A stretch of DNA of 64,000 nt from the NCBI GenBank assembly GCA_902596675.1, contig CACJUO010000003.1, positions 1 to 64,000 of the forward strand, written 5' to 3'. Position 1 is the stretch's first letter; the number at the start of each line of letters is the position of its first letter. Under the pieces are notes generated by a model. The model worked only from the letters and a program-made list of their open reading frames with translations, was not told where the DNA came from and searched no databases. Below, one piece after another: positions 37,953 through 47,403 of the stretch. A program made the position numbers and the translations under genes. Source of the DNA: an uncultured Pelagibacteraceae bacterium (GTDB taxonomy: Bacteria; Pseudomonadota; Alphaproteobacteria; Pelagibacterales; Pelagibacteraceae).

Positions 37953-38401
37953 TATTTTAAAGATTTTTTTTGTTCGTATTTCTGGTGATACCCCTCTGCT
38001 TTGCAATAATTTTTTTCCTTAGATATTTTTGTTGATACCTTGCCATCTAATTTTTTGTTCACCTCTTTTAATACTTTTTCAGCAATCTTTTTTTCTTCAT
38101 CAGTATTATAAAATATTTCTGATCTATATTGAATTCCTACATAAGTACCTTGCCTATTTACTTGTGTAGAGTCGTGCAATTCAAAAAATAGATTAACCAT
38201 GTCCTCATACGATTTTTCTTTTTCATCATATTGAACTTTTACAACTTCAATATGGCCAGTGTCACCACCGCACACAGCTTTATAGGTTACATTGGGATCA
38301 TCCCCTCCACAGTAACCACATTCGGTAGAGATTATACCTTCAATACCTTCGTACTTAGTTTCATCCCAAAAACAACCAATACCACCAATAAATGTCTTCA
38401 T
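37949..38401 (-). CDS. msrA: Peptide-methionine (S)-S-oxide reductase
   Basis: GIGCFWDETKYEGIEGI, CGYCGG, HIEVVKVQYD, FFELHDSTQVNRQG, YCKAEGYHQKY. Confidence 0.9.
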   Translation of the reverse strand: MKTFIGGIGCFWDETKYEGIEGIISTECGYCGGDDPNVTYKAVCGGDTGHIEVVKVQYDEKEKSYEDMVNLFFELHDSTQVNRQGTYVGIQYRSEIFYNTDEEKKIAEKVLKEVNKKLDGKVSTKISKEKNYCKAEGYHQKYEQKKSLKY

Positions 38402-38419
38402 TATTTTTTAATTTATACT

Positions 38420-39334
38420 TTAGTTTTTTAAAATTGAAATGGCTTTAATTTCATCAACTCCTATTCCACAACAGCCACCTATAATTTGAGCTCCATCTTT
38501 AATCCACGTTTTTACTTCATTTAAATAATCATTTGGTGTCATGTCATCTATAAATCTCCAATGTGGTTTTTCATAATATCCTTTATTTGGATACGCTCCT
38601 ATAACTCCATCAAAATTTTCTCTCGCAGTTTTTATTGCCTTACCTGTAGTTTTAATATCAGAGTGGGCTACTAAAATTGGACCGTTATGAATTTTTTTAA
38701 AATTATTTATAGATTTTTTAAAATTTTCATAGACGTGAGTATCAGAGTCAATTGTATCGTTGTACCCAAGCATTATTTGATTTTGATCATTCGTTACACA
38801 TGATACAGACAACCAAACTGGTATACTTATCTTTGTAGAACAGTTTAACATTGTTTCCACAATATCTGCTTGAGAAGACATAGCCTCTAAAATAATTAAA
38901 TCTACTCCTTCACCTGATAAAATTTTAAGTTGTTCATCAAAGCCAGGTATCATTGCTTTAACTCCTAGTTTATAAAAATTACCAAAAGTTGAAACGCTTC
39001 CAGCAAGAGCAACAACTTTGTTTGAATTTTTAATTGCATCTTTTGCAACTTCAACACTTTTTTTATTAAATTCCTCTATCGAGTCTTCATAACCATACTG
39101 TCTCATCGATATAGGTGTAGTGCTATATGTATTGGTAGTTATTACATCAGCACCCGCATTTATATAATCTTCATGAATTTTTCTTACTAATTCTGGATGG
39201 TCTACTGAGCATTTTCCACACCACATTTTTTCATCCATTTTAGCGCCATTCTTTTCTAATTCAGCACCCATTCCACCATCTAAAATAATAGTTTTTTTAT
39301 TTTCCAATTTTTCATGAATTGATGAATAAGACAT
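38420..39334 (-). CDS. Homocysteine S-methyltransferase / BHMT family (second copy)
   Basis: ILDGGMGAELEKNGAKMD, VITTNTYSTTPISM, IIGGCCGIGVDEI; start at 39334 (MSYSSIHEK) rather than 39388. Confidence 0.85.
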   Translation of the reverse strand: MSYSSIHEKLENKKTIILDGGMGAELEKNGAKMDEKMWCGKCSVDHPELVRKIHEDYINAGADVITTNTYSTTPISMRQYGYEDSIEEFNKKSVEVAKDAIKNSNKVVALAGSVSTFGNFYKLGVKAMIPGFDEQLKILSGEGVDLIILEAMSSQADIVETMLNCSTKISIPVWLSVSCVTNDQNQIMLGYNDTIDSDTHVYENFKKSINNFKKIHNGPILVAHSDIKTTGKAIKTARENFDGVIGAYPNKGYYEKPHWRFIDDMTPNDYLNEVKTWIKDGAQIIGGCCGIGVDEIKAISILKN

Positions 39335-39338
39335 AGTA

Positions 39339-39725
39339 TTATTCCTTGCTATTTGTAAAGGTGCAAATTTTATTTCCATCAAGGTCACGAACGTAAGAAT
39401 AATAAACCCCTGATCCCTCTGGTCGTTCTCCTCCAGATCCTTCGCTAGTACCTCCAGCTTTTAGTCCTGTTTCGTGAAATCTATCAACAATAAGTCTTGA
39501 AGATGTTATAAATGATATTTGTGTTCCATTTCCAAAAGTTGCTTCTTTTTTATTAAACGGTTTTGTGATGTAAAACTCTATTTCGTTTGTATCTTTCTTT
39601 CCATATGCAGCATAATCATTTTCTACAGTTTCGTTTCTTGTTAGCCCAATAACTCCCAAAACTTCATCATAAAACTTAATGGCAGCATCTAAATTATTTG
39701 TACCCACCATTACATAACCAATCAT
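39339..39725 (-). CDS. VOC-family (glyoxalase/dioxygenase fold) protein
   Basis: MVGTNNLDAAIKFYDEVLGVIGL, YSYVRDLDGNKICTFT. Confidence 0.8.
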   Translation of the reverse strand: MIGYVMVGTNNLDAAIKFYDEVLGVIGLTRNETVENDYAAYGKKDTNEIEFYITKPFNKKEATFGNGTQISFITSSRLIVDRFHETGLKAGGTSEGSGGERPEGSGVYYSYVRDLDGNKICTFTNSKE

Positions 39726-39755
39726 CTCAACCTCAATTATTTTGAATATAATTTT

Positions 39756-41186
39756 TTAATTCCAACCAGTAATTGCCTTAACCTCTAGGTATTCAGTAAA
39801 ACCCCATAGTCCACCCTCTCGACCATTTCCTGATTGCTTAAATCCTCCAAAAGGTGCTCCAGTTTCGGCTCCTTGACCGTTGATATAGACTGTTCCTGCT
39901 CTTACTTTTCTTGCTACTCTTTTTGCTTTTTCTTTATCTTCAGTTTGTAAATAGTTACCTAAACCGTAAGATGTATCATTTGTAATTTTAATTGCCTCTT
40001 CTTCTGTATCAAATGGAATAATTGAAAGTACTGGACCAAATATTTCTTCTCTAGCAATTTTCATATCGTTGTTGACATCTGTAAAAATCGTAGGTTTAAC
40101 AAAATACCCCTTATTAAGACCATTTGGTAGATCGGGCCCACCGGCAGCAAGAGTTGCGCCTTCTTTAATTCCCTCATTAATAAGATTAATAACTTTATCA
40201 TATTGAACTTTGGACACCAAAGGTCCAATGTGATCGCCTTTTTTAGATGCCACGTCTACTTTAATTTTATTTGCTTCATCTACAGCTTCTTTTACTGCTC
40301 TATCATAAATTGATCTTTGAACTAGCATTCGAGTTGGAGCATCACAAGATTGTCCAGTGTTACTCATTATAGTTCTAACTCCGTCCCTTACAGCATCTGG
40401 ATAAGAGTCCTCAAAAACTATATTTCCACCTTTACCGCCAAGTTCAAGTGTGACCTTCTTAATTGTGTCAGCTGCATTTTTTTGTATCAATTTTCCTGCT
40501 CTTGTGGATCCTGTAAACGAGACCATATCAATATCTGGATGACCAGATATATGATTCCCAACTACTTCTCCGTTACCATTTATTAAATTGAACACACCTG
40601 GAGGAAATCCAGCTTCGTCAATTATTTCCGCAAACAAAACACCTGATACTGGAGCCACTTCTGACGGTTTTAAAATCATTGTGCAACCAGCTGCAAGTGC
40701 TGGTATAACTTTTAGAACTATTTGGTTCATTGGATAATTCCATGGCGTTATTAATCCACAAACTCCAATTGGCTCATATCTGATTTGATTGTTTGATTTT
40801 GGATCAAACTGATATTCAAAATTAAAATCTTTTAAAATATCTATTACATTTTTAGATATATCTGCCCCCATTTTAGTATGTATCTCTGATGCAAAATCTA
40901 ATGGCGCACCCATTTCCATTGATTGTGCTTCAACCATTTCATCCCATCTTCTATTATAAATTTCACAAAATTTTTCTAATAATTTTACTCTCTCTTCTTT
41001 CGAAGTTTCTCTCCAGGTTTCAAATGCCACTTTAGCAGCACTTACTGCTTTATCTGTATCCTCAATTGATCCTAAAGATATTACAGCAAAAGCCTCCTCG
41101 GTTGATGGATCAATTACATCAAAATCATTAGGTTTAACTGGTGCATCCCATTTTCCATTTATATAAAAATTTTTCTTTTCAATCAT
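39756..41186 (-). CDS. NAD(P)-dependent aldehyde dehydrogenase
   Basis: TPWNYPMNQ, VTLELGGKGGNIVFED, SNTGQSCDAPTRML, EEIFGPVLSI. Confidence 0.9.
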   Translation of the reverse strand: MIEKKNFYINGKWDAPVKPNDFDVIDPSTEEAFAVISLGSIEDTDKAVSAAKVAFETWRETSKEERVKLLEKFCEIYNRRWDEMVEAQSMEMGAPLDFASEIHTKMGADISKNVIDILKDFNFEYQFDPKSNNQIRYEPIGVCGLITPWNYPMNQIVLKVIPALAAGCTMILKPSEVAPVSGVLFAEIIDEAGFPPGVFNLINGNGEVVGNHISGHPDIDMVSFTGSTRAGKLIQKNAADTIKKVTLELGGKGGNIVFEDSYPDAVRDGVRTIMSNTGQSCDAPTRMLVQRSIYDRAVKEAVDEANKIKVDVASKKGDHIGPLVSKVQYDKVINLINEGIKEGATLAAGGPDLPNGLNKGYFVKPTIFTDVNNDMKIAREEIFGPVLSIIPFDTEEEAIKITNDTSYGLGNYLQTEDKEKAKRVARKVRAGTVYINGQGAETGAPFGGFKQSGNGREGGLWGFTEYLEVKAITGWN

Positions 41187-41207
41187 AAATGCACTTTAAC
41201 ACAGAAT

Positions 41208-42149
41208 TTAAATTTCATAACCTTTTTCTTCAGGTTCATTATCTGTTAACTCTTCAGGAAAACCTTCAGCTCTAAAATCAATTTTATTCAGATCTTCCAT
41301 TCTTTTTACTATCATTGATGACCAAGCTCTTGAGCCATATTTTTTTTGACCATCTTTAAATATTTCAACTATTTTAGGAGAAATTTCCAAAGGTGCATTT
41401 AATTTTTTTGCTAGTTCATCAAATAGACCAGTATCTTTTAAAACAAGGTCCATTGTAAAATTTATATTATATGAGCCATTTAAAATAACTTGGCTCTCAG
41501 TTTCATGAACAAATGAATTTCCTGATGACACAGCAATTCCTTTATAAGCTTTCGTAAGATCTAGGTTTGATTTTTTAGCTACTGTCCATGCCTCCCCAAG
41601 AGCAACCAAATGTGTGGAGGCTAAATAATTAGTAATTACTTTAAGAACAGACGCTGTGCCTAATTCTCCTGTGTGTAATATTTTGCGCCCCATTACTGTT
41701 AAAGCAGGTAAAATATTTTCAAATGCATCCCTGTCCCCACCTACAAATATTGCTATATTTCCTGAGGCTGCTCTATGGCACCCTCCACTTACAGGACCAT
41801 CTAAAGGTATTGCTTTTTTTTCGATTACTTTTTTACCAATCCTTTTTACCTCTGACTCATCAGTAGTACTCATTTCCAACCATATTTTATTTTCAGAAAG
41901 ACCCTCTAATATTCCGTTTTGACCTTCCATCACCTCTGCACAAATTTCAGGAGAAGGAAGGCAAGTTATTATTAAATCAACTTCCTCAGCTAGCTCTTTA
42001 GCAGAGTTTGCAATTTTAGCCCCCAAAGCTTCAAATTGTTTTGTTAAATTTTCATCTAAATCTTTAACTACTAAATTAAATTTATTCCTCAATAAACTCC
42101 CAGCTAGTTTTCCTCCAACATTTCCTAAACCAATAAATCCTATCTTCAT
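41208..42149 (-). CDS. NAD(P)-dependent oxidoreductase, 3-hydroxyisobutyrate dehydrogenase family
   Basis: IGFIGLGNVGGKLAGSLL, DGPVSGGCHRAASGNIAIFVGGD, KVITNYLAS. Confidence 0.85.
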   Translation of the reverse strand: MKIGFIGLGNVGGKLAGSLLRNKFNLVVKDLDENLTKQFEALGAKIANSAKELAEEVDLIITCLPSPEICAEVMEGQNGILEGLSENKIWLEMSTTDESEVKRIGKKVIEKKAIPLDGPVSGGCHRAASGNIAIFVGGDRDAFENILPALTVMGRKILHTGELGTASVLKVITNYLASTHLVALGEAWTVAKKSNLDLTKAYKGIAVSSGNSFVHETESQVILNGSYNINFTMDLVLKDTGLFDELAKKLNAPLEISPKIVEIFKDGQKKYGSRAWSSMIVKRMEDLNKIDFRAEGFPEELTDNEPEEKGYEI

Positions 42150-43012
42150 TAATTTACCTCCTCTTTCTTTTTATATAATATCATTATGACACCAAATATT
42201 ATTACTACTCCTCCAATAAATAATTCACTTGTTGGTTTCTCGCCTAATAAAAATATTGCTGCAAGTAATCCAGTGGGTGGTATACCCATAGTTACTATAG
42301 GTAAAACTTTATATAATGGATTATTTTTTAGAACATAATAAAAGCATCCATAAGTTATAGGTTGCATAATAAATCCAATGTAAAAAGCTATTAACCAATG
42401 ATTAAATTTAGCAGTTGATAAATATGATATTGTATCACCTTCAATTACTGCAGAAATAAATATTAAAGTGGGTCCGGAAAATAATGCAAGCCAAGCAACT
42501 AAAGCTAAAGGATTAATTTGTTTACTCAAAGGTTTAACAATTACTTGACCGAGTGCCCATATTGCTGAACCTAGAATAGTAAGAGCGATACCAAATAGTT
42601 TTCCGTCTAAATTAGGTGAGCCAGTTAAAATATAAACTCCTATAAAGGCAATTCCAATTCCAACTAAAGCTCTTAAAGTTGGTTTCTCTTTCAACATGAA
42701 AAAAGCAAATATAACTCCAAATGGAACTTCTGTTTGTACTAATAATACCGCTGCTGAGGCATCTATAAAATTTAAACCAGTATAGGTAATACTATATTGT
42801 AAGGTGTTTGCTATAAATGAAGCAAAAAAGATTTTTTTTAAGAAACCTTTTGGAATAGGAAACCACCAAATTAAAATAGAAGCAGCAAAAATAAATCTTA
42901 ATCCCATTAAAAGTATTGGAGGAAAAGACTCAAAAGCAGGTTTTGCAATTACAAAACCAAAACCTAAAAAGATAGGAACAAGCGATGCAACTAGAGTGTC
43001 TTTAAAATTCAT
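42149..43012 (-). CDS. EamA/DMT-family permease
   Basis: Two EamA repeats; FGFVIAKPAFESFPPILLMGLRF; SAIWALGQVIVKPL. Confidence 0.78.
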   Translation of the reverse strand: MNFKDTLVASLVPIFLGFGFVIAKPAFESFPPILLMGLRFIFAASILIWWFPIPKGFLKKIFFASFIANTLQYSITYTGLNFIDASAAVLLVQTEVPFGVIFAFFMLKEKPTLRALVGIGIAFIGVYILTGSPNLDGKLFGIALTILGSAIWALGQVIVKPLSKQINPLALVAWLALFSGPTLIFISAVIEGDTISYLSTAKFNHWLIAFYIGFIMQPITYGCFYYVLKNNPLYKVLPIVTMGIPPTGLLAAIFLLGEKPTSELFIGGVVIIFGVIMILYKKKEEVN

Positions 43013-43072
43013 TCAATTCATTTAATATTAATGATTATTCAAGAACTTATGATATATTCTCTTTTTTAAAAT

Positions 43073-43813
43073 ATGAATTCAACAAAAATAGAACCAAAAT
43101 ACATAAGTAAATCAAATCCACGAGTTGGCCTTATTGCTCTTGCAAGTGATTTTATGATTGAGAGAGATTTTATTAATGTAATAAAGGATAGAGAAATTGA
43201 TTTTTTTGTTAATAGAATAGAGTGTTATAACCCTTTAACCAAAGAAAATCTGATTAAAATGTCAGATAAAGTAACCGATGTTGCAAAAGATATTCTCCCT
43301 GACCAAGATATAGACTGTGTTGTCTATGGATGCACTTCAGGAACAATAGCTGCAGGATACAATTCTATAGAACAAAAAGTAAAAGCAGCAAAACCAATGG
43401 CTGAGGTTTCAACACCAAGTACCGCTGCTATAAAAGCTTTGAAGAAATTAAATATAAGCAAGATTTGTTTATTTACTCCATACAGCAAAAAACTAAATGA
43501 TGATGTTATAGAATATTTTAAATCTGAAGGATTTGAAATAACCTCAAATTCTTATTTTGATATAGAGTCAGACTACGATATTGGTAAAGTAGATCAAAAT
43601 TATTTGTATGATGTGTTGTCTAAAATAGATTTAAATGGCGCGGAAGCATTATTTGTATCTTGCACAGCTTTACCTGTACTTCCAATAATTGACAAACTTG
43701 AAAAAAAATTGAATACAGTTGTTTTATCAAGTAACCAGGCTTTAATCTGGGATACACTTGTTAAAATAAATAAAGATAATCAAGTTGAGGGTTTTGGAAA
43801 ATTATTCAGATAG
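43073..43813 (+). CDS. Asp/Glu racemase superfamily, maleate isomerase/arylmalonate decarboxylase/EutA-like
   Basis: PRVGLIALASDFMIERDF, VVYGCTSGTIAAG, EALFVSCTALPVLPIID (two-Cys active site pattern). Confidence 0.75.
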   Translation: MNSTKIEPKYISKSNPRVGLIALASDFMIERDFINVIKDREIDFFVNRIECYNPLTKENLIKMSDKVTDVAKDILPDQDIDCVVYGCTSGTIAAGYNSIEQKVKAAKPMAEVSTPSTAAIKALKKLNISKICLFTPYSKKLNDDVIEYFKSEGFEITSNSYFDIESDYDIGKVDQNYLYDVLSKIDLNGAEALFVSCTALPVLPIIDKLEKKLNTVVLSSNQALIWDTLVKINKDNQVEGFGKLFR

Positions 43814-43819
43814 AAAATA

Positions 43820-44989
43820 ATGTCATTTAGCAAAGAGGAATATCAAAAAAGATTAAAAAAAGTAAAATCAATGATGGAAAAAAAAGGCATTGAACTTTTA
43901 ATTTCTCACGACACTAACAATATGAACTATTTGACTGGGTATGATGCTTGGTCTTTTTATTATGCTCAATGTGCAATTATTCATATAAATGCAGACGAAC
44001 CTCTTTGCTTTGTAAGAGCACAAGATGCAGGAGGCGCTTATATAAAGACTTATCTTAAAGATGAAAATATAATTGTGTATGATGAAAATTATATTCACAC
44101 ATGGCCAAAACATCCCTACGATTATTTAGTAAAAATAATTAAAGATAGAAAATGGGATAAACTTTCGATTGGCGTTGAAATGGATGCCCATTACTTCACA
44201 GCTTTTTGCTATGAAAAGATAAAACAAGGTTTACCTAATGCAAAAATTAAAGACTCAGAACGTTTAGTCAACTGGGCGAGATTTGCAAAATCTGATGCAG
44301 AAATAAAATATATGAAAAATGCAGCATTGATTTCAGAAAAAGGGATGAAAACTGCAATGGAAGTAATTAAACCTGGCGTAAGACAATGCGATGCTGTTGG
44401 AGAAATACAAAAAACTTTATTTTATGGAACTCCAGAGTTTGGAGGAGAATATTCGAGTATTGCAACACTTCTTCCAACAGGAAAGGGAACTTCAGCTTCA
44501 CATTTAACTGCTACACAAGATAAATTTGTAGAGGGGGAAGCAACAATTGTAGAGTTATCTGGAGTTTACAAAAGATATCATGCTCCAATGGCAAGAACTG
44601 TTTTTTTAGGAAAACCCGATCAACTTAAAATTGATACGATGAAAAAGACTATTGAAGCGCTAGAAGCTGGAATTAAAGTAACAAAAGCTGGAAATACTGC
44701 AAATGATGTTGCCCAAGCATTTTGGGGAGTTTTAGACAAATATGGAATAGAGAAAAAGTCTAGAACAGGTTACTCAATTGGTATTGGTTACCCACCAGAT
44801 TGGGGTGAACATACTTTAAATATATATAAAGAAGAAATGACAGAATTAGTTCCAAATTCTTGTTTTCATATGATAGCTGTAATGCAATTTGGTGATTGGG
44901 GAGTTGAAGCATCAGAATCTATAAGAGTTACTGACAACGGATGTGAATTATTTTGTAAATATCCAAAAGAGCTACATATAAAGAGTTAA
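43820..44989 (+). CDS. M24 (creatinase/Xaa-Pro peptidase fold) hydrolase, ectoine hydrolase (DoeA/EutD)-like
   Basis: NYLTGYDAWSFYYAQ N-terminus, GPEF-like FGGEYSSIATLLPTGKGTSASH, YSIGIGYPPDWGEHTLNI; metal-site Asp positions substituted. Confidence 0.7.
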   Translation: MSFSKEEYQKRLKKVKSMMEKKGIELLISHDTNNMNYLTGYDAWSFYYAQCAIIHINADEPLCFVRAQDAGGAYIKTYLKDENIIVYDENYIHTWPKHPYDYLVKIIKDRKWDKLSIGVEMDAHYFTAFCYEKIKQGLPNAKIKDSERLVNWARFAKSDAEIKYMKNAALISEKGMKTAMEVIKPGVRQCDAVGEIQKTLFYGTPEFGGEYSSIATLLPTGKGTSASHLTATQDKFVEGEATIVELSGVYKRYHAPMARTVFLGKPDQLKIDTMKKTIEALEAGIKVTKAGNTANDVAQAFWGVLDKYGIEKKSRTGYSIGIGYPPDWGEHTLNIYKEEMTELVPNSCFHMIAVMQFGDWGVEASESIRVTDNGCELFCKYPKELHIKS

Positions 44990-45034
44990 TTAATTGTTGC
45001 AAATAACATAACTAAATGTTTTAAAAACCATCTT

Positions 45035-46120
45035 ATGTCAAAAAAAGCTGATTTCGTAAAATTTGATAAAGTAGACAAAAGTTACGACGGAAAAGTATTA
45101 GTAGTAAAAGATCTAAATTTAGATATTGAAGAAGGTGAGTTTGTAACAATGCTTGGACCCTCAGGTTCAGGAAAAACTACTTGCCTAATGATGCTTGCTG
45201 GTTTTGAAACTCCAACTAACGGAGAAATATTTTTAGATAACAATCCAATTTCAAATATTCCACCACATAAAAGAGGGATCGGAATGGTTTTTCAAAATTA
45301 TGCTTTATTTCCTCACATGACAGTCTTTGAAAATTTAGCATTTCCGCTAAAGGTTAGAAAGATGTCTCAAGAGGATATAGAGAAAAAAGTCGACAAAGCT
45401 TTATCAATGGTCTCACTTGGTGGATTTGCAAACAGAATGCCAGGTCAACTGTCAGGTGGTCAACAACAAAGAGTTGCAGTTGCAAGAGCTTTAGTTTTTG
45501 ATCCGGCTGTTGTTTTAATGGATGAGCCTTTAGGTGCGTTAGATAAGAATTTAAGAGAAAGTATGCAGTACGAAATTAAACACATTCATGAAAGTATTGG
45601 TGTAACAGTAGTTTATGTAACTCATGATCAAGGTGAAGCTTTAACTATGTCAAATAGAATCGCGGTATTTAATGATGGTAAAGTTCAACAACTATCAAGT
45701 CCTGATAAGTTATATGAAGAACCTGTGAACTCCTTTGTTGCAGAATTTATTGGAGAAAATAATACCTTTGGTGGAGAGGTTTCTGAAATTTCAAATGGAA
45801 CATGTAAAGTTAAATTAGAAAAGGGCGAAATAATTGCTAATCCGATTTCAGTAAAATCTGTTGGTGAAAAAACAACTGTATCAATTAGACCCGAGAGAGC
45901 ATTGATTAATCCTAAAGATAAAATGGATAACAATCAAAAAGGAAAAATCGAAGAGGTCATTTATCATGGGGATCATACTAGAGTAAGATTAAATTTACTT
46001 GGAAATTCAGAATTTATATTGAAAGTCCCAAACAGTTCTCAAAACTTAGATATAAAACTTGGCAATGAAATTAATATCGGCTGGAACAGTCATGATGCTC
46101 GAGCTTTAGACCCAAAATAA
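45035..46120 (+). CDS. potA: Spermidine/putrescine-type ABC transporter ATP-binding protein
   Basis: GPSGSGKTTCLMMLAGFETPTNGEI, LSGGQQQRVAVARALVFDPAVVLMDEPLGALDK, C-terminal TOBE-like region. Confidence 0.85.
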   Translation: MSKKADFVKFDKVDKSYDGKVLVVKDLNLDIEEGEFVTMLGPSGSGKTTCLMMLAGFETPTNGEIFLDNNPISNIPPHKRGIGMVFQNYALFPHMTVFENLAFPLKVRKMSQEDIEKKVDKALSMVSLGGFANRMPGQLSGGQQQRVAVARALVFDPAVVLMDEPLGALDKNLRESMQYEIKHIHESIGVTVVYVTHDQGEALTMSNRIAVFNDGKVQQLSSPDKLYEEPVNSFVAEFIGENNTFGGEVSEISNGTCKVKLEKGEIIANPISVKSVGEKTTVSIRPERALINPKDKMDNNQKGKIEEVIYHGDHTRVRLNLLGNSEFILKVPNSSQNLDIKLGNEINIGWNSHDARALDPK

Positions 46121-46153
46121 GCTAAATTAATACATTTTCGCCAAAATCACCTG

Positions 46154-46182
46154 TTGACTCTTATATTCTATGTTGCTGTACT
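46154..46182 (+). promoter_or_regulatory. Candidate sigma70-type promoter for potD: -35 TTGACT / 17 nt / TGTACT, with SD GGAGG at 46211
   Basis: Spacing and hexamers read directly; good SD 5 nt before ATG 46220. Confidence 0.45.
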
Positions 46183-46219
46183 TCTTTTTTTATAAAAAAA
46201 ACGTTTAAACGGAGGATAA

Positions 46220-47338
46220 ATGAGAAAATTAAGTAAATTATTACTTGCTTTAACATTTGCAGTTTCTGTATCTACATCTGCTTTTGCAGTAGTTGTTGCA
46301 TCATGGGGTGGAGCATACACAGAAAGTCAAAAATTAGGATATGGTGATCCAACATCTAAAGCATTAGGTGTACCGATTGAGTGGGTTGACTATTCAGGTG
46401 GACTTTCAGAAATTAAAGCGCAAATAGAGGCAGGAGCAATCACATGGGATATTATAGACGTATTCGCTTATGATACTATTAATGGTTGTGACGAAGGAAT
46501 TTTTGTTGAATTTGATTTTGACAAAGATTTCCCGCCAGCACCAGATGGTACACCAGCTAGTGAAGACTTCTTTACTGATATGCCAAGTAAATGTGCGGTA
46601 GGAAATATCTTATATTCTTGGAACTATGCTTACAACAGTGATTTATTAAAAAGCACGCCAACGACTTTGAAAGATTTCTTTAACACAAAAAGATTTCCTG
46701 GAAAAAGAGCTATTTACAAAAGTGCATTAACTAACTTAGAAATTGCTTTAGCAGCAGATGGTGTAAAAATGGGTAAAGGTGGAGAATTTATCTACAAAAA
46801 ATTAGAAGAGCCAGGATATGTTGACAGAGCAATGAATAAAATCAAAGCACTTTGTGAGGATCCAAATGGCGGATGTGTATTTTGGTCAGCTGGAGCTCAA
46901 CCACCAGAATTATTAATGAGCGGTGAAGTTGTAATGGCAACTGGTTGGAATGGTAGATTTTTCAATGCAGCTGTTGGAGAAGGTGCTCCAATAGTTCAAG
47001 TTTGGGACGGACAAGGTCTTGACTATGAATATTTTGCATTAGTTAAAGGTGGACCAAACCAAGAAGATGCTATGAAGGCTTTAGCAATGATGACAAGTAC
47101 TGAGATGTTAGCAGGAAGTGCAAAATACATTGCATATGCACCATGGAGAAAATCATCAATTGCAGTTATGGAAGCAGGCGAGCCTTGGTATAAAGATGGA
47201 AAAACTAACATGGTTCCACATATGCCAACAGCACCAGCTAACCTTAAAAGATACTTCTTAGTAGACGCTGAGTACTGGGCTGATAACGGCACAGAGCTTG
47301 GTGAAAAATGGGAAGCTATGAAAGCTAGTATTAAATAA
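46220..47338 (+). CDS. potD: Polyamine-type ABC substrate-binding protein (PotD-like)
   Basis: Signal peptide, VVVASWGGAYTESQKLGYGDPTSKALGVPIEWVDYSGG, between potA and permeases. Confidence 0.83.
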   Translation: MRKLSKLLLALTFAVSVSTSAFAVVVASWGGAYTESQKLGYGDPTSKALGVPIEWVDYSGGLSEIKAQIEAGAITWDIIDVFAYDTINGCDEGIFVEFDFDKDFPPAPDGTPASEDFFTDMPSKCAVGNILYSWNYAYNSDLLKSTPTTLKDFFNTKRFPGKRAIYKSALTNLEIALAADGVKMGKGGEFIYKKLEEPGYVDRAMNKIKALCEDPNGGCVFWSAGAQPPELLMSGEVVMATGWNGRFFNAAVGEGAPIVQVWDGQGLDYEYFALVKGGPNQEDAMKALAMMTSTEMLAGSAKYIAYAPWRKSSIAVMEAGEPWYKDGKTNMVPHMPTAPANLKRYFLVDAEYWADNGTELGEKWEAMKASIK

Positions 47339-47373
47339 TTAAAGTTTTAATCACTTTAATTTTATATTATATT

Positions 47374-47403
47374 AAGGGCGGTCGCACTGACCGCCCTTTT
47401 TTT
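47374..47403 (+). terminator. Rho-independent terminator downstream of potD; T-tract runs directly into next start codon
   Basis: 10-bp perfect stem AAGGGCGGTC (47374-47383)/GACCGCCCTT (47389-47398), loop GCACT, T7 at 47397-47403. Confidence 0.88.
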
